From the NCBI GenBank assembly GCA_037892935.1, contig JAYXKI010000006.1, forward strand, positions 124,001 to 188,000: a DNA stretch of 64,000 nt. The letters are read 5' to 3'. How positions within the stretch are numbered: position 1 is the stretch's first letter; each line of letters begins with the position of its first letter. Both the position numbers and the translations under genes were made by a program. The notes under the pieces were generated by a model. It searched no databases and was not told where the DNA came from. It saw nothing but the letters and a program-made list of their open reading frames with translations. The DNA is from Phlebopus portentosus. Lineage: Eukaryota; Basidiomycota; Agaricomycetes; Boletales; Boletinellaceae. Below are positions 1 to 10,138 of this stretch, one piece after another.

Positions 1-2
1 GG

Positions 3-3000
3 GTGGAGTGGACTCCTCCATCCGTGCACGAGGGCCAAAATGACTCAACCCTGGCAGTGCAAAAGCAGTCGGTAAGCTTCACCACACGAAGCAGAGGTAC
101 AAGCAGGAGTACTTCGGGTCGGGAGCGCCGTAGAACTAAGGCTACGAAGCGTACTAGGTTCGGCCACCTAGCGAGATCTCCTCCTACGAGAGACCGAGGA
201 GTGACTAGACATGAGACGCCGTTCAAGGGTAGGCTAGTGTCTAGGAAAGTGGTCCACCCCAAAGGGAGGGTAGTCCCACTCAAGCGGCACGGGGCCGAAG
301 TTAGTACGCCGCAATCATCAAGTAGGCTAGCTTCGGGAGCTCAAGTGCGCCCGCGAAGACCACGGTTTAAGGACCAAATGCAGGGCCCTGCTCCGACAGG
401 GAAAACAAATGGTAAAGGTAACAGGTTCATTTCGAATTATGCCGCGATGGAGCAGGGGCTCTCGCAGGGGCAGAAGAGGCGCCGATGGCGCACGCCTGTT
501 GACTCGGTTATGCAGCCGCCCAAAGTGGAAGGAAAAGTGCTAGAGAGAAGAGCTGGATCTGAGACGGAGTTCAAGGGTATCCTAGGATCGCACAAGCCCG
601 CTACCTCAATGGAAGCGGAGGACGCCTCTCGAAGAGGAAGGCCACCCAAGCCTCCTCACTGGATCCGCCGCCTAGAGCATCGACAAGTCGCATCACGGAG
701 AGAACGCCTTCTCAAGTACAACAGCATAGCTCAAAAATATGCACAAGAGAAAGCACTCGATGAAAGGATGGCAGGCTCTGCTGGCGACAAATCTCTCGAA
801 GACATTCTTCCAAAACAAATATGGGAGTTCAGGGATAGGTTCGACAAGGATGCTGCTAAGCGGCTACCTAAGTCGGGACAATGGGACATGAAGATCGAGC
901 TCCTACCAGGAGCAGAGCTCCCGAAACCTGGACCGGTATATCCACTCGCTCCTGCTGAAAAGCGAGCGGTAGAAGAATGGATTCGCGAGGACCTGAAGAA
1001 GGGATGGATTCGTGTTGTAGGAAACCGAGTACCAGCTGAAGAAAAGGCGAACACTTGCGCACCAGTATTTGTCATAGCCAAGAAGACAATAGGGAAGGAT
1101 GGCAAGCCGGAGTATAGGATTGTTATCGACTATAGAGGACTGAATGCGGTGGTCATTCCAGACCACCAACCGATGCCTCTATTACATATGCTCCCGGACG
1201 ACCTTGCACATGCCAAATGGTTCTCTACACTGGATTTGCGAAGCGGGTATAACAACATCAGAATACACCCTGGGCATGAGAAGTATGCCGCCTTCAGGAC
1301 TCACATGGGAGTATACCAGCCAATGGTAATGCAGTTTGGATTAATGAATGCACCTGCGGTATTCCAACGTGCAATGAACGAGCTCTTTCAGGACATGATT
1401 GGGCAGGGCATACTCATTTATTTGGACGACATTATAGTCTATGCGGAAACGGAACAGGAACATTGGGACCTGTTAGCAGAGTATTAGCGCAGGTTGAGGG
1501 AAGCAGACTTCTTCTGCAAACCAGAGAAGTGCTACTTCGGAAAGAAGGAACTCGACTATTTAGGATTTGTGGTTAACCAGTCGGGCATGCAGATGGATCC
1601 CTACAAGGTAAAGGCAGTTCAAGAATGGCCAGATTTGTCAAGCAAGCGAGACATTCGAAAGTTTATCGGTTTTGCAAACTTCTACCGAAAATTTATTGAA
1701 GGCTTCGCCAAGATCGCTAGGCCACTAACAGAACTTATGTCCGGCAAGAAGACGTTTACCTGGGGAGAACGACAACAAGAGAGCTTTAGGAAACTTAAAG
1801 AAGCTTTTACCACTGCACCAATGCTAGTACGACCGGATCATGAGAAGCAATTTGTGCTGGAAACCGACGCGTCAAACTTTGCGATGGGAGCCGTGCTCTC
1901 GCAGCTTGGGGACGATGAAATTTTGCACCCCATTGGATATTGGTCGAACACCTATCGAGACGCCGAGAATAACTATCCAGTAATGGACAAGGAATTACTA
2001 GCGATTGTCAAGGCCTTGAGCAACTGGAGGCACCACTTGGAAGGAGCTAAACATGAGATTCGAGTGGTCAGCGATCAAGCTAACCTTCGATATTTTATGG
2101 GAGCTAGGAAGCTAAGTGGCCGCCAAGCAAGATGGGCGACATTTCTCAGCAGATTTCGATTTCGAATCGAGTATCGACCTGGAACCAAGAATTCACGAGC
2201 GGACGCATTATCAAGGAGGCCAGACTATGAACAGGGCCAAGAGGACCAGCCAGAACAAGTCCTACTTCCTCCGCAATTGTTCAGAACATCGGACTTGCCC
2301 ATGCGCACAGTACGGGTATTTGAGCTTACAGGGGGTCCTGAACTGGGAGAGAAGATTCGAGACGCCTATGAACGATCCAAAGAGCCAGCAATCGGAACGT
2401 TCGAAGAAGGATATTGGTGGAAGGATGATAAATTGGTTATCCCACCAGATGAAGAAGTTAAGAAGGAAATTGTACGACAGTGCCATGACGCACCGGCGTC
2501 AGGACACCCGGGGTTACAGAAGACTATAGACAAACTGGAAAGAAGAGTTTGGTGGCCAAAGATGAGGGAATGGGTCGAAGAATATGTGCGCACATGCGAC
2601 GTGTGCCAAAGGACGAAAGCGCGACGAGGAAAGACGCAACCACCGCTACAACCATTGCAGATAGCGACAAGGCCCTACGACGAGATTACTATGGACTATG
2701 TCACCGGACTTCCAACGACGAGCAAAGGAAACAATGCGATACTAGTGGTGGTAGACAGGTTCTCTAAAATGGGAACTTTTATACCTACTACAGTAAATGC
2801 AAACTCGAAGACCACTGCGGACTTGATGATCAATCATGTCTACAGCAAGGTCGGAACTCCGAAGACAGTAATCAGTGACAGGGGACCTCAATTCGCTAGC
2901 CGGTTTACAGAACAGGTGAACCAGGCCCTCGGGATTGAAACGAAGCTTAGCACGGCGTATCATCCACAAACAGATGGTCAAACAGAGCGAGTAAATCAAG

Positions 3001-4067
3001 AAATGGAACAGCTGCTACGTTGCTATTCCAGCTTGCAGCAAGACGATTGGGACGAACATCTACCTATGGCAGAATTCGCCTATAATAGTCGCTCTCACTC
3101 TAGTACAGGCAAGACACCGTTTGAATTGGTGTATGGATTTCAGCCGGAATTAGGATTCAAGCTTCCGATCCGAGGAACACAGGACTATGTGGCTATGCGA
3201 AAGAAGAATCAAGAAGAAGCAACAAAGGCGCTGGAGAAGGCACGAGACGCGATGAAGAGATTCGCAGACAGACACCGAGGCCCGATGCCGTCATTCGAAG
3301 TTGGCGATAAAGTTATGTTAGATGGTCGGAATCTAACCTTGCTAGTTCCCACTAGGAAGCTAGGGGATAGAAACCTAGGACCTTATCAAGTCATCGCGAA
3401 GCATGGGCTAGTCAACTACGAGTTGGATCTTCCGAAGGAATTAAGGATCCACCCGGTGTTCTATGCAGGACTGTTGATTCCCTATCGAGAAAGAAAAGAT
3501 CCGGCACAGAGAACAAGACCACCACCAGAAGTTATCGCTGGAGAAACCGAGTATGAGGTTGAAGCGATCCGGGACATGAGGAAAAGGCACGGAAAATGGG
3601 AATATCAGGTTAAATGGCTCGGCTACCCGGAGGAAGAGAATACCTGGGAACCTGTAGAAGGGCTGCGCAATGCCCCAGAGAAATTGCGGGAGTATCACGA
3701 GAGGAATCGTTGGCCGGACACGATAGATCTTCCCTCTAGAAAGAAGATCGCAGATATTATAGACTCTACGCAGAGAGTAATCGACATCAAAAAGGAGGAT
3801 GACGAGTTCCTGAGGACGGCACTAGGAGAGTCCGTAGCTCAGAGGGTAATTAGGAGAAGAAGATACCAGAGCAAGACAGGTATCAAGCAGCGAGATTTCG
3901 GTTATCCGGAATGGCACAAGCGTCATTGGAGAGCCGCAAAAAGGCCATTCACTCGAAACAAAGCGCTGCCGGTTCGCAGATGGGATCTGCCAGAAGAAAA
4001 AGGGAATCCTTCATACAAGGATTGGTTTTGGGCTGACTCCTCGGATAGTGAGTGCAGCGAGGCTTAG
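3..4067 (+). pseudogene. Gypsy-C chromovirus pol polyprotein, one in-frame stop
   Basis: This is a Ty3/Gypsy pol reading frame of about 1,355 codons, open to the left window edge and interrupted only by TAG at 1485-1487. Upstream and downstream parts are in the same frame. Seen in order: a basic, low-complexity leader (first ~250 residues, no clear Gag or protease); reverse transcriptase with catalytic YLDD at 1419-1430; then, after the stop, connection domain and RNase H (ETDAS motif near 1860); integrase HHCC zinc finger (2490-2610); the D,D,E core with SDRG near 2875 and GQTERVNQ near 2980; and a C-terminal chromodomain (about 3550-3710), which marks a chromovirus. RT, RNase H and IN would copy and integrate the element in the nucleus. 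The stop lies just after the RT catalytic motif, so without suppression the product lacks RNase H and integrase. The 5' LTR and gag lie outside the window. Confidence 0.93.
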
Positions 4068-4470
4068 GAAGGCCATATTTGACCTGAACAAGTCGTTAAA
4101 CTATTCCAAGCGTACTGGGACGTACCTTGTAAGTTGGGACCGACACTAATCGAGGTCATATTTGACCTGAACAAGTCGTTAAACTATTCCTAGCATGTTG
4201 GGAAGCATCTAGTATGTTGGAAGCCGACACTCAGCGAGGCTTTGAGTTATTGAGCAAGTGTCACGTGACCGCCGCCTTTCTCTGAGAACAGGTTGAGCGT
4301 CAATCACGTGATTGCCACCCTCTCATCTAAACAGGAAGTGTTTAAGTCACATGACTGCCGCACTTTTGTTCGAACAGGTTGTGCGTCAGGTCACATGATC
4401 AATAATGAGTGGAGGACTCTGGATGTACAGTGCTACAGTTATTCCAGACAAGAGGAATGAGACACTAGTA
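4068..4470 (+). repeat. Gypsy-C 3' non-coding region with direct repeats and CACGTGA-type motifs
   Basis: A 34-bp sequence starting CATATTTGACCTGAAC occurs identically at 4074-4107 and 4157-4190. Further right, roughly 4255-4400, a degenerate unit of about 50-60 bp carries TCACGTGA or TCACATGA together with a 'GAACAGGTTG' phrase three to four times. CACGTG is the core recognised by bHLH factors, so these could be enhancer-like, but that is inference. No gene is seen here. Confidence 0.6.
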
Positions 4471-4571
4471 CACAAGAAGGGTCTGGTCTAGGAAGCAACA
4501 ATACGAAACAGCAAGATTATGGCTACCACAATTAAGGGATCCACACTCTCCTTGCAGTCCGAAGTGGATCT

Positions 4572-4590
4572 TAAGGGGAGGAATGTTACG
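4572..4590 (+). other. Polypurine tract followed by possible 3' LTR start (TGTTACG)
   Basis: The purine run TAAGGGGAGGAA at 4572-4583 is followed directly by TGTTACG. Gypsy elements place a polypurine tract immediately before the TG of the 3' LTR, and Gypsy-D in this window shows the same arrangement. A chance match cannot be excluded because no 5' LTR is available for comparison. Confidence 0.5.
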
Positions 4591-6189
4591 AAAATTGTGG
4601 ATATACAATGCGGCGTGGTATCAGACGCTTTACACACCGAATTATGCAGCCTAATCAAGAGCATTTCGAAAGGCTTCAAGGACAGAATAGTGGAGGCGAT
4701 TCTCGCCCACTAGTACAGCAAGGACCTGGGGAGGTCGCTGTGGAATATATTCAAGAGGAACCTGATCGACGATATTACGAGGACGAACGCGACGAAAGGG
4801 AGGACCCATACGATTTACAGCAAGGATTAGCTGGAATGCATATTGGACATACTCCTCCACCCGAGCGAAGCTATGTGGACATGGAAGAACGGAACATCGC
4901 AAGATACGTGGAACTCCTGCAGAAGAGACGATATCGACATAGTGCAACCAGACGCTTTGTTCATGAGAGCCTGGTTTGTACAAACTGCTATTTGGCATAC
5001 CAAAGGAGTTGGGTTCTTTCGGAGTGGCTCCTCAAGAACTTCGTGGAGCGCTTAGTAACTAGGGAAGGGGCCGATGTCAAGATTCGGCATAAACCTGGAC
5101 CCTCAGAACGAACGTTTGACCAACCATTACCGAACCGCGGAATGAGCGCATACGACCACGAGGTATCTGTATGGCTCGGCGACAGGGATATCTATGCACT
5201 GAAGGTTGGCGTGAGAGCTTGGATCAATCAGCATCGTCACCAGACCTTGTGTCGAAACACTGCAGTGGAAGTCGATTGGCCAATCTATTACAGGGCGCCA
5301 TCGGACGTCGAAAGTCTTATCGAAGAAGCAACAGATCGAATGCTAGAAGCATGGGAACGATCGGAAGAAGGGGTTATTACAGTCGACGAATGGCGCGGGA
5401 CGAATCACCTGGGAAGAAGATACAGGTTAACGTCGGGTACCGGACTACAATTCTCCGACATCGATATCGCGGCTAGGCACAGAAGGGTGTCTGCTAAATT
5501 TACACAGCCGCCAAGGTTAATCTCCGACGATCGGCAGGGGTTGCCGATCCCTAATCCCGAGATAACGGTCAGCCCCATGATGGAAGATTAAACGGCAGAA
5601 GCTCGGCCGGAGTAACGGAGCGCCGGCGAAGCGAGATCGCGGCACATGGAAGAAGTCTCTCGTGGGAGGATTGGCGTTAAGGATTAACATGTGATAGGAA
5701 CGGAGATCGATAGAAGTCTGGGGAAAGCTTCTTCTGATCGAAGGTAAAGAAGGGCCTGCCTAATAGGGAAGGAAGTAGTCGGTGGTGCAACTAGGAGTTT
5801 CAGTAGCACCACCAGAGTTGTCAGTGGTACCACCGACTCAAGCAAGAGGTGGTGAAACCAGCTGAAACACATTGTCCTAACTAATGGCAAGGCATGGTCG
5901 GTAGTATTTGGTAGTCGGTAGTATTCAGTAGAAACTTTATTTAAAGCGCCAGCTGAGCGGGGTGTTGTCCCTCAGCAAAATTATTTTGTACTTTCAATCA
6001 TAACTGTACCCCTTTGATTGAACCTCTGCTCTACTGCTGGGTCAAGCTTGAGCCTACAGCTCGCTTCTTAGTAGTACATCTAACCTTCGCTACTCTACTC
6101 TCCAATTACACATTGTTAGAAGGAGGAAGCAGGGACTTGTTCCGGTACGCTCGGACTAACCACCTCGTCCGAAAATACTGGTCCTAACA
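4584..6189 (+). repeat. Tentative 3' LTR of Gypsy-C (TGTTA...TAACA)
   Basis: Proposed from the polypurine tract and TGTTACG at its left and the complementary CCTAACA ending at 6189. Near the right end are a TATTTAAA box (about 5939) and a pyrimidine-rich tail typical of an LTR promoter and R/U5. At 1.6 kb it would be long and would contain almost the whole 327-aa ORF at 4608-5591. The alternative is that the true LTR is only the right-hand part and the ORF lies between pol and the LTR. A second LTR copy is not in the window. Confidence 0.3.
4608..5591 (+). CDS. Unrecognised 327-aa ORF downstream of Gypsy-C pol
   Basis: An intact ATG-to-TAA reading frame on the same strand as pol, beginning 541 bp after the pol stop. 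I do not recognise the protein. It is hydrophilic, with an acidic Asp/Glu-rich stretch around residues 45-75, a Cys pair (VCTNC) near residue 125, a basic-aromatic middle, and no obvious signal peptide, membrane segment, zinc knuckle or protease motif. It therefore looks unlike an envelope protein and is not a clear Gag. A TGGTATCAG-like sequence (4616-4624) resembling an initiator-tRNA primer site lies inside its start, which leaves open that this is the Gag of a rearranged neighbouring element. Codon use and GC resemble pol. Its length is close to the accessory ORF in the same relative position in Gypsy-A (8885-9883), though I see no alignable motif between them. Confidence 0.6.
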   Translation: MRRGIRRFTHRIMQPNQEHFERLQGQNSGGDSRPLVQQGPGEVAVEYIQEEPDRRYYEDERDEREDPYDLQQGLAGMHIGHTPPPERSYVDMEERNIARYVELLQKRRYRHSATRRFVHESLVCTNCYLAYQRSWVLSEWLLKNFVERLVTREGADVKIRHKPGPSERTFDQPLPNRGMSAYDHEVSVWLGDRDIYALKVGVRAWINQHRHQTLCRNTAVEVDWPIYYRAPSDVESLIEEATDRMLEAWERSEEGVITVDEWRGTNHLGRRYRLTSGTGLQFSDIDIAARHRRVSAKFTQPPRLISDDRQGLPIPNPEITVSPMMED

Positions 6190-7993
6190 CAAAGGTGGCG
6201 GCAGTGGCGTTCGACCACAGGGAGGCGATGTCAAAGGTGTCGAGAGGAAAAAGGGGAGGTCCTACCAGATCTACAGACTACCTACAGGCTTTCAGAAGCG
6301 ACACTCAGCTCAGATGCACAAGGATCTGGCCGTTAGGCAGATCCGCCGCGCCTTCGAATAACTCGCCGCGGCGATACGGACCTCGATGGGTGTATAGGGA
6401 TCGCCGAGTCTGACTGAACCGGCGAAGGGGTCGCAGCGGCGGACTGGGTGCGGCGCCGGCGGAGGTTCGCACCAGTGCAATTCCGCCTGGTAGTCGGGGA
6501 GATGACGTCGGAACGACGCAGAGAAGGTGCGGGAGAGAGAGCGTCGACACCACTTGAAAGGGTAGTAGTGTCGGCGGTGGAACGACGCGGAGGCGGCGAG
6601 AAGCAGGAGACTGGATTCAGTCGAAAAGGGGTGCCGGCGCCGACGGTAGCGGCAAACACAAGAAGAGTGACAGCTGCGTCGAGACGTCGAGGAAGTATGA
6701 CAGATGCCTAGAAGAGTGACGGCTGCGTCGAGGCGTTGAGGAAGAATCACAAACGATCTGAACCGAGCGGCGGCAGCGAAAGACAAAAGGGGCCTCAGGC
6801 GCAGGGAGAAATCGAAGACCGCGGGATTGATTACTAGAGGAGTGACGGCTGCGTCGGGATGTGGAGGAGGAATCCCAAATGCTCAGGACTGAGCGGCGGC
6901 GGAGACTAGAGAGAGAGGGACGGCGATGCAGATATAAGTGGGAAGTCCTCGGAGCGATTACTAGACGAGTGACAGCTGTGCAGAAGGGAGATGACCAGGG
7001 CGGCAAATGAGCCCAGCGGCTTCTATCCTGTGAGATTGGGGCCGATGCCGTCAGGACGGGATCGGCGGGGGCACGTGACCGGGAGTTCGCCCGATCTGGC
7101 TTGTCTGGTTCTCTGTATATACTGGTTTCTTGAAGGAGGCTTCTTTACTTGTGGTTGGTCTCTGGTAACTGCGTTCTAGAGTGTATATCTGCTGCTCTTT
7201 AGGATAGATACATGCTCTCTATATATACTATGAGTCCTTGATAAGAAATATCACTTAAGGCGGCGGGCGGCGAGGCGTGACAGGCGCGCCGCGATGGCGG
7301 GGGCCGCCGCCGAGATGCACCGCCAAGCCACCAAGACCTAGGGGCGCCCCAATTGGAATGGCGGAGTGCTGGTACGTCGTGTCGAACGTCGGGGCCGTTC
7401 GGATCGGTCAGGGCGCGCTCTATATGGATCTGAAACGCCAAGGGGTCGAATAAAACTAAAAGGGGGAATATACGGACGGCCGCCGGGCACGCTACCATGC
7501 TCGGCGTACAATGTGGGATGATAAGAATATGAAACAATCAACGAAATGGACCTGAGATTGGTTATCGTTCACCCAGCCGGCGCGGCGGTGGGCATACACC
7601 TCCGCGATGGCGCGATATACATCCGCCGCAGCGTGTCCGGCCGCCGTGCGAGCATTTCCGAAGCCTGGAGTCACCGGATTCGGCGGAACCATTCTTGAGA
7701 GAGGCTGGAGAAGGGGAACTAGGGTCTGGTCGAAGGGGGGACAAGGTGATCATAGGATAGGAGTGGAGGTGTCACCGCCGGTTCGTATGGTCGGTGGCGG
7801 CGGCGGCGGCATGGGTGCTGTTCCCAGGCCGCCGAAGGTCCGGTGGCCGCTGAGCAGGCTGTATTATGGGTAACGGCGGCGAAGGCTGGTTTGCTGACAA
7901 TAGTACGCGGGGTGTCCTGGGTATGGCATAGGGGAGTACAGCCCTTACAGGCCTGTGCCGCTGGACCGGTACAGGTTAGTGCGGCGCACTACA
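6190..7993. other. GC-rich anonymous region, no convincing gene
   Basis: This stretch is rich in CGG/CGGCGG runs that keep several frames open on both strands. The longest, 158 codons on the minus strand (6310-6786), has the Ser/Arg-rich composition of a GC shadow. One minus-strand segment near 7570-7690 (Ala-rich, peptide like YRAIAEVYAHRRAGW) reads like a real coding fragment but matches nothing I recognise. It also contains the tandem repeat listed separately. Confidence 0.5.
6661..7000. repeat. Degenerate ~126-bp tandem repeat
   Basis: The phrase GAGTGACGGCTGCGTC, with small changes, recurs at about 6711, 6837 and 6964, spaced 126-127 bp, with an extra truncated copy at 6664. Sequence between anchors (GAACCGAGCGGCGGC / GGACTGAGCGGCGGC) also aligns. 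Function unknown. Confidence 0.6.
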
Positions 7994-8172
7994 GCGCTTC
8001 CCTCATATCCCCGGTTCTCACCAAGCCCTTCTATTGTATATCCCTATTTCCCTCCGCTCCTTCGTGCCCTTAGCTTGGGTGTAACTCTCTGCTGACCGCT
8101 TGAAGGTATTCTAGGACAGCCCCTCGAACTATACACTCCCTGTCCGGCATCAGAACGTCCACAGGAGTTTCA
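7994..8172 (+). repeat. 3' end fragment of LTR-B (179 bp)
   Basis: Nearly identical to 54,920-55,098, the last 179 bp of the Gypsy-B 5' LTR, ending in the same GGAGTTTCA. The rest of the LTR is missing to the left, and the sequence to the right is not the Gypsy-B primer site, so this is a truncated remnant. Confidence 0.85.
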
Positions 8173-8174
8173 AC

Positions 8175-8578
8175 GCGACCAAGGCAACGGTCACGGGCAT
8201 CAATGGCAATATACGGGTACCTAAGAAGTACGCCACAAGTACGTAACCTCACGGACTACCTAACACCACCGACCGGTAATTACCACCACCAGTTTACTAC
8301 GGTCGACCGTCACCTTAACACCACCAACCAAACTCCTGATCCAACCTGATCAAAAGAAGTCAAGAAGCGATCAAAACTACTAGAAGCCCGAGAAGTCTAG
8401 AACACAATTACCAAAGCCTAACACCTAACAACTAAAGTCTAAAGGCTAATCCGAGCCCAATAGAGACATCACTGGCATTCCAGCACTGTCAGACTTGTGC
8501 TCGAGTGTACATGGTCCTTTATGAGATATACTTCACAGTATGTCATGCTACAAGTGAAACACGTGACTCCCCTTCCTC
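8175..8578 (+). repeat. Left arm of a ~400-bp inverted repeat (partner 41,780-42,173)
   Basis: Read on the minus strand, this sequence matches 41,780-42,173 on the plus strand over its full length, with scattered substitutions. Together the arms bracket the whole 8.2-42.2 kb nested block. It may be the 5' end of two oppositely oriented copies of one retrotransposon. The junction with LTR-B at 8172 is sharp. Confidence 0.7.
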
Positions 8579-8884
8579 TGTATAGAAGATAAGAAAAGAG
8601 TGCATAATGTGCCATGTATCACTGGCATGCACAAGAGGTGCAACAGTTGATAGTTGGTTAAACCAAGTAGGCTTAAACCGCCTATCAACTTATTCACAAC
8701 TTGGCATATCAGTGAATATGGTGAATAAATACCATAGTGAGTTGGGAATAATGGTTGCATGAAGGCATAGTTTGGTCAGATGTGACCATAAATACCATAG
8801 AAAGAATAGAATGCATAATTGACCATGTCAGGTCGCGATATGGGAAAGGGGTTGCATAAAAGGATAATGAAAAGCTTGCATAAA
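8579..8884. other. Non-coding 3' flank of Gypsy-A copy 1
   Basis: About 300 bp of AT-rich sequence between the accessory ORF stop and the inverted-repeat arm. It contains a purine run (minus strand, AGAGGAAGGGGAG near 8578-8590) that could be a polypurine tract. No gene is seen. Confidence 0.4.
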
Positions 8885-9883
8885 TCATAGTTCTTCACTC
8901 TCAGGTACCATTTCCTGTGAGTTCATTAGTGTAGGTGGTGGTTTGCTAACCTCATCTGAATCATCTGAATTGGTTTCATCTGATGAACCAAATTCCTCAT
9001 CCTGCTCCGTGATAGTGAGCATGTTGTCTGGCTGGTAGATCTCGCTTGGATACTGATAGATTGTGATCATCATATCCTCTATCATCAGATGTCTCGTCGC
9101 CTGTAGTCTTTCCCTTGCTTCCTCTTCTCGCTCATTGAGTTTCATAAGGTATTGTGGATCATAGTTGACTATCCTTCCTTCAACTAGGTGGTGTGTGATG
9201 TCGTCAATTGACAGACCATTCGCTTGGCCTGTAGATCGTCTGGCTTGTATGAGCTCCTGGTACCTTGTACCTTCATAGTACTTTATCATGTTGAGTACCA
9301 TCATGAACTGCATGGCATGGGAAGCGTAAAAGGCTGTCTGATCGGCTAGGTAGTTCATGTACTTCATCATATCCATGCTGATAGGATGGTAGTGACTCCA
9401 TCACATTATTTGGTTAAGAGTTGCAATTGTCAAGCCTCATCTGTAGGCACAAATTTGAATTGCTGAATGGTAGATGCCCATGACATTCTTGTATGTCGGC
9501 TTGTGGCTGAAGTCAATTTGTCCTCGATGTAGGGCTCGTGTTTCGAGTTCGACTGCATAGGTAAGAAATGCATCGTTGTTGAGTCGTTGGACTGCTATGT
9601 CTCGAGGGTTACTGAGTTTAAGCAGTTGTCCTTCTGGTTGCTTCGGTATCATAAGATCAGGTTGTTCTTTGGCTGGCTGATGGACTGCATTCCATTTGTC
9701 GAATAGGTCATCGAAGTATTTCCCTGGGCATGAGGGTATAATTTCTTCTTCGTAGTTCTCTTGGTTAAAGCGATTGCAGAGCTGTGGCCATTGATAATGT
9801 TCGGTAGGTGGCTTTAGTACAAATGTCCAATCAGGTGCATCTTTAGGTGTACTGAATGCTTGGAGTTCGTCGAAGACTGGCAT
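8885..9883 (-). pseudogene. Gypsy-A accessory ORF (~332 codons) downstream of pol, two in-frame TGA
   Basis: Two open segments (9437-9883 and 8885-9376) are in the same frame and separated only by TGA codons at 9437-9439 and 9401-9403, so this was one ORF of about 332 codons. It lies on the pol strand, after the chromodomain, where most Gypsy elements have only a 3' UTR. I do not recognise it: the N-terminus is Trp/Pro/Tyr-rich, the middle is alpha-helical and Met-rich (MDMMKYMNYL), and the C-terminus is acidic and Ser-rich. Both stops are TGA and could come from CGA by C-to-T change. A second copy of this region is split by element 2 (42,286-42,511 and 50,322 onward), so the ORF is a regular part of this family and not a chance frame. 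Confidence 0.7.
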
Positions 9884-10138
9884 GTCTAAGTAGTAGTTAT
9901 CTTTGAGAGATGACTAGCTGTTAGGATTCGAGTTAATGATCCTTAGGCTCGAGTTTCTTCGTCTTTTTATACCATCTTGTTGGTATGTTGCCTCTCTCTT
10001 GCCTAATTTGTCTTCCTCTGCTATCACTTTGAGGTGCCACTGTGATGTCATTGCTTGGTAAGGTTGTTGGATACCTTACTCATTGTTTCTATTATGGTTC
10101 CATGTGTGGCTCCATTGGGTGGAGTGCATGTGATGCAA

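Noticed and set aside
4616..4628. TGGTATCAGACGC as a tRNA-iMet primer-binding site
   Set aside because: Looks like the common Gypsy primer site but has no LTR end just before it and lies inside an open frame; kept only as an alternative in the ORF note.
6310..6786. 158-codon minus-strand ORF
   Set aside because: Composition is Ser/Arg/Pro from CGG-type repeats; overlapping frames on both strands are equally open and no motif is present.
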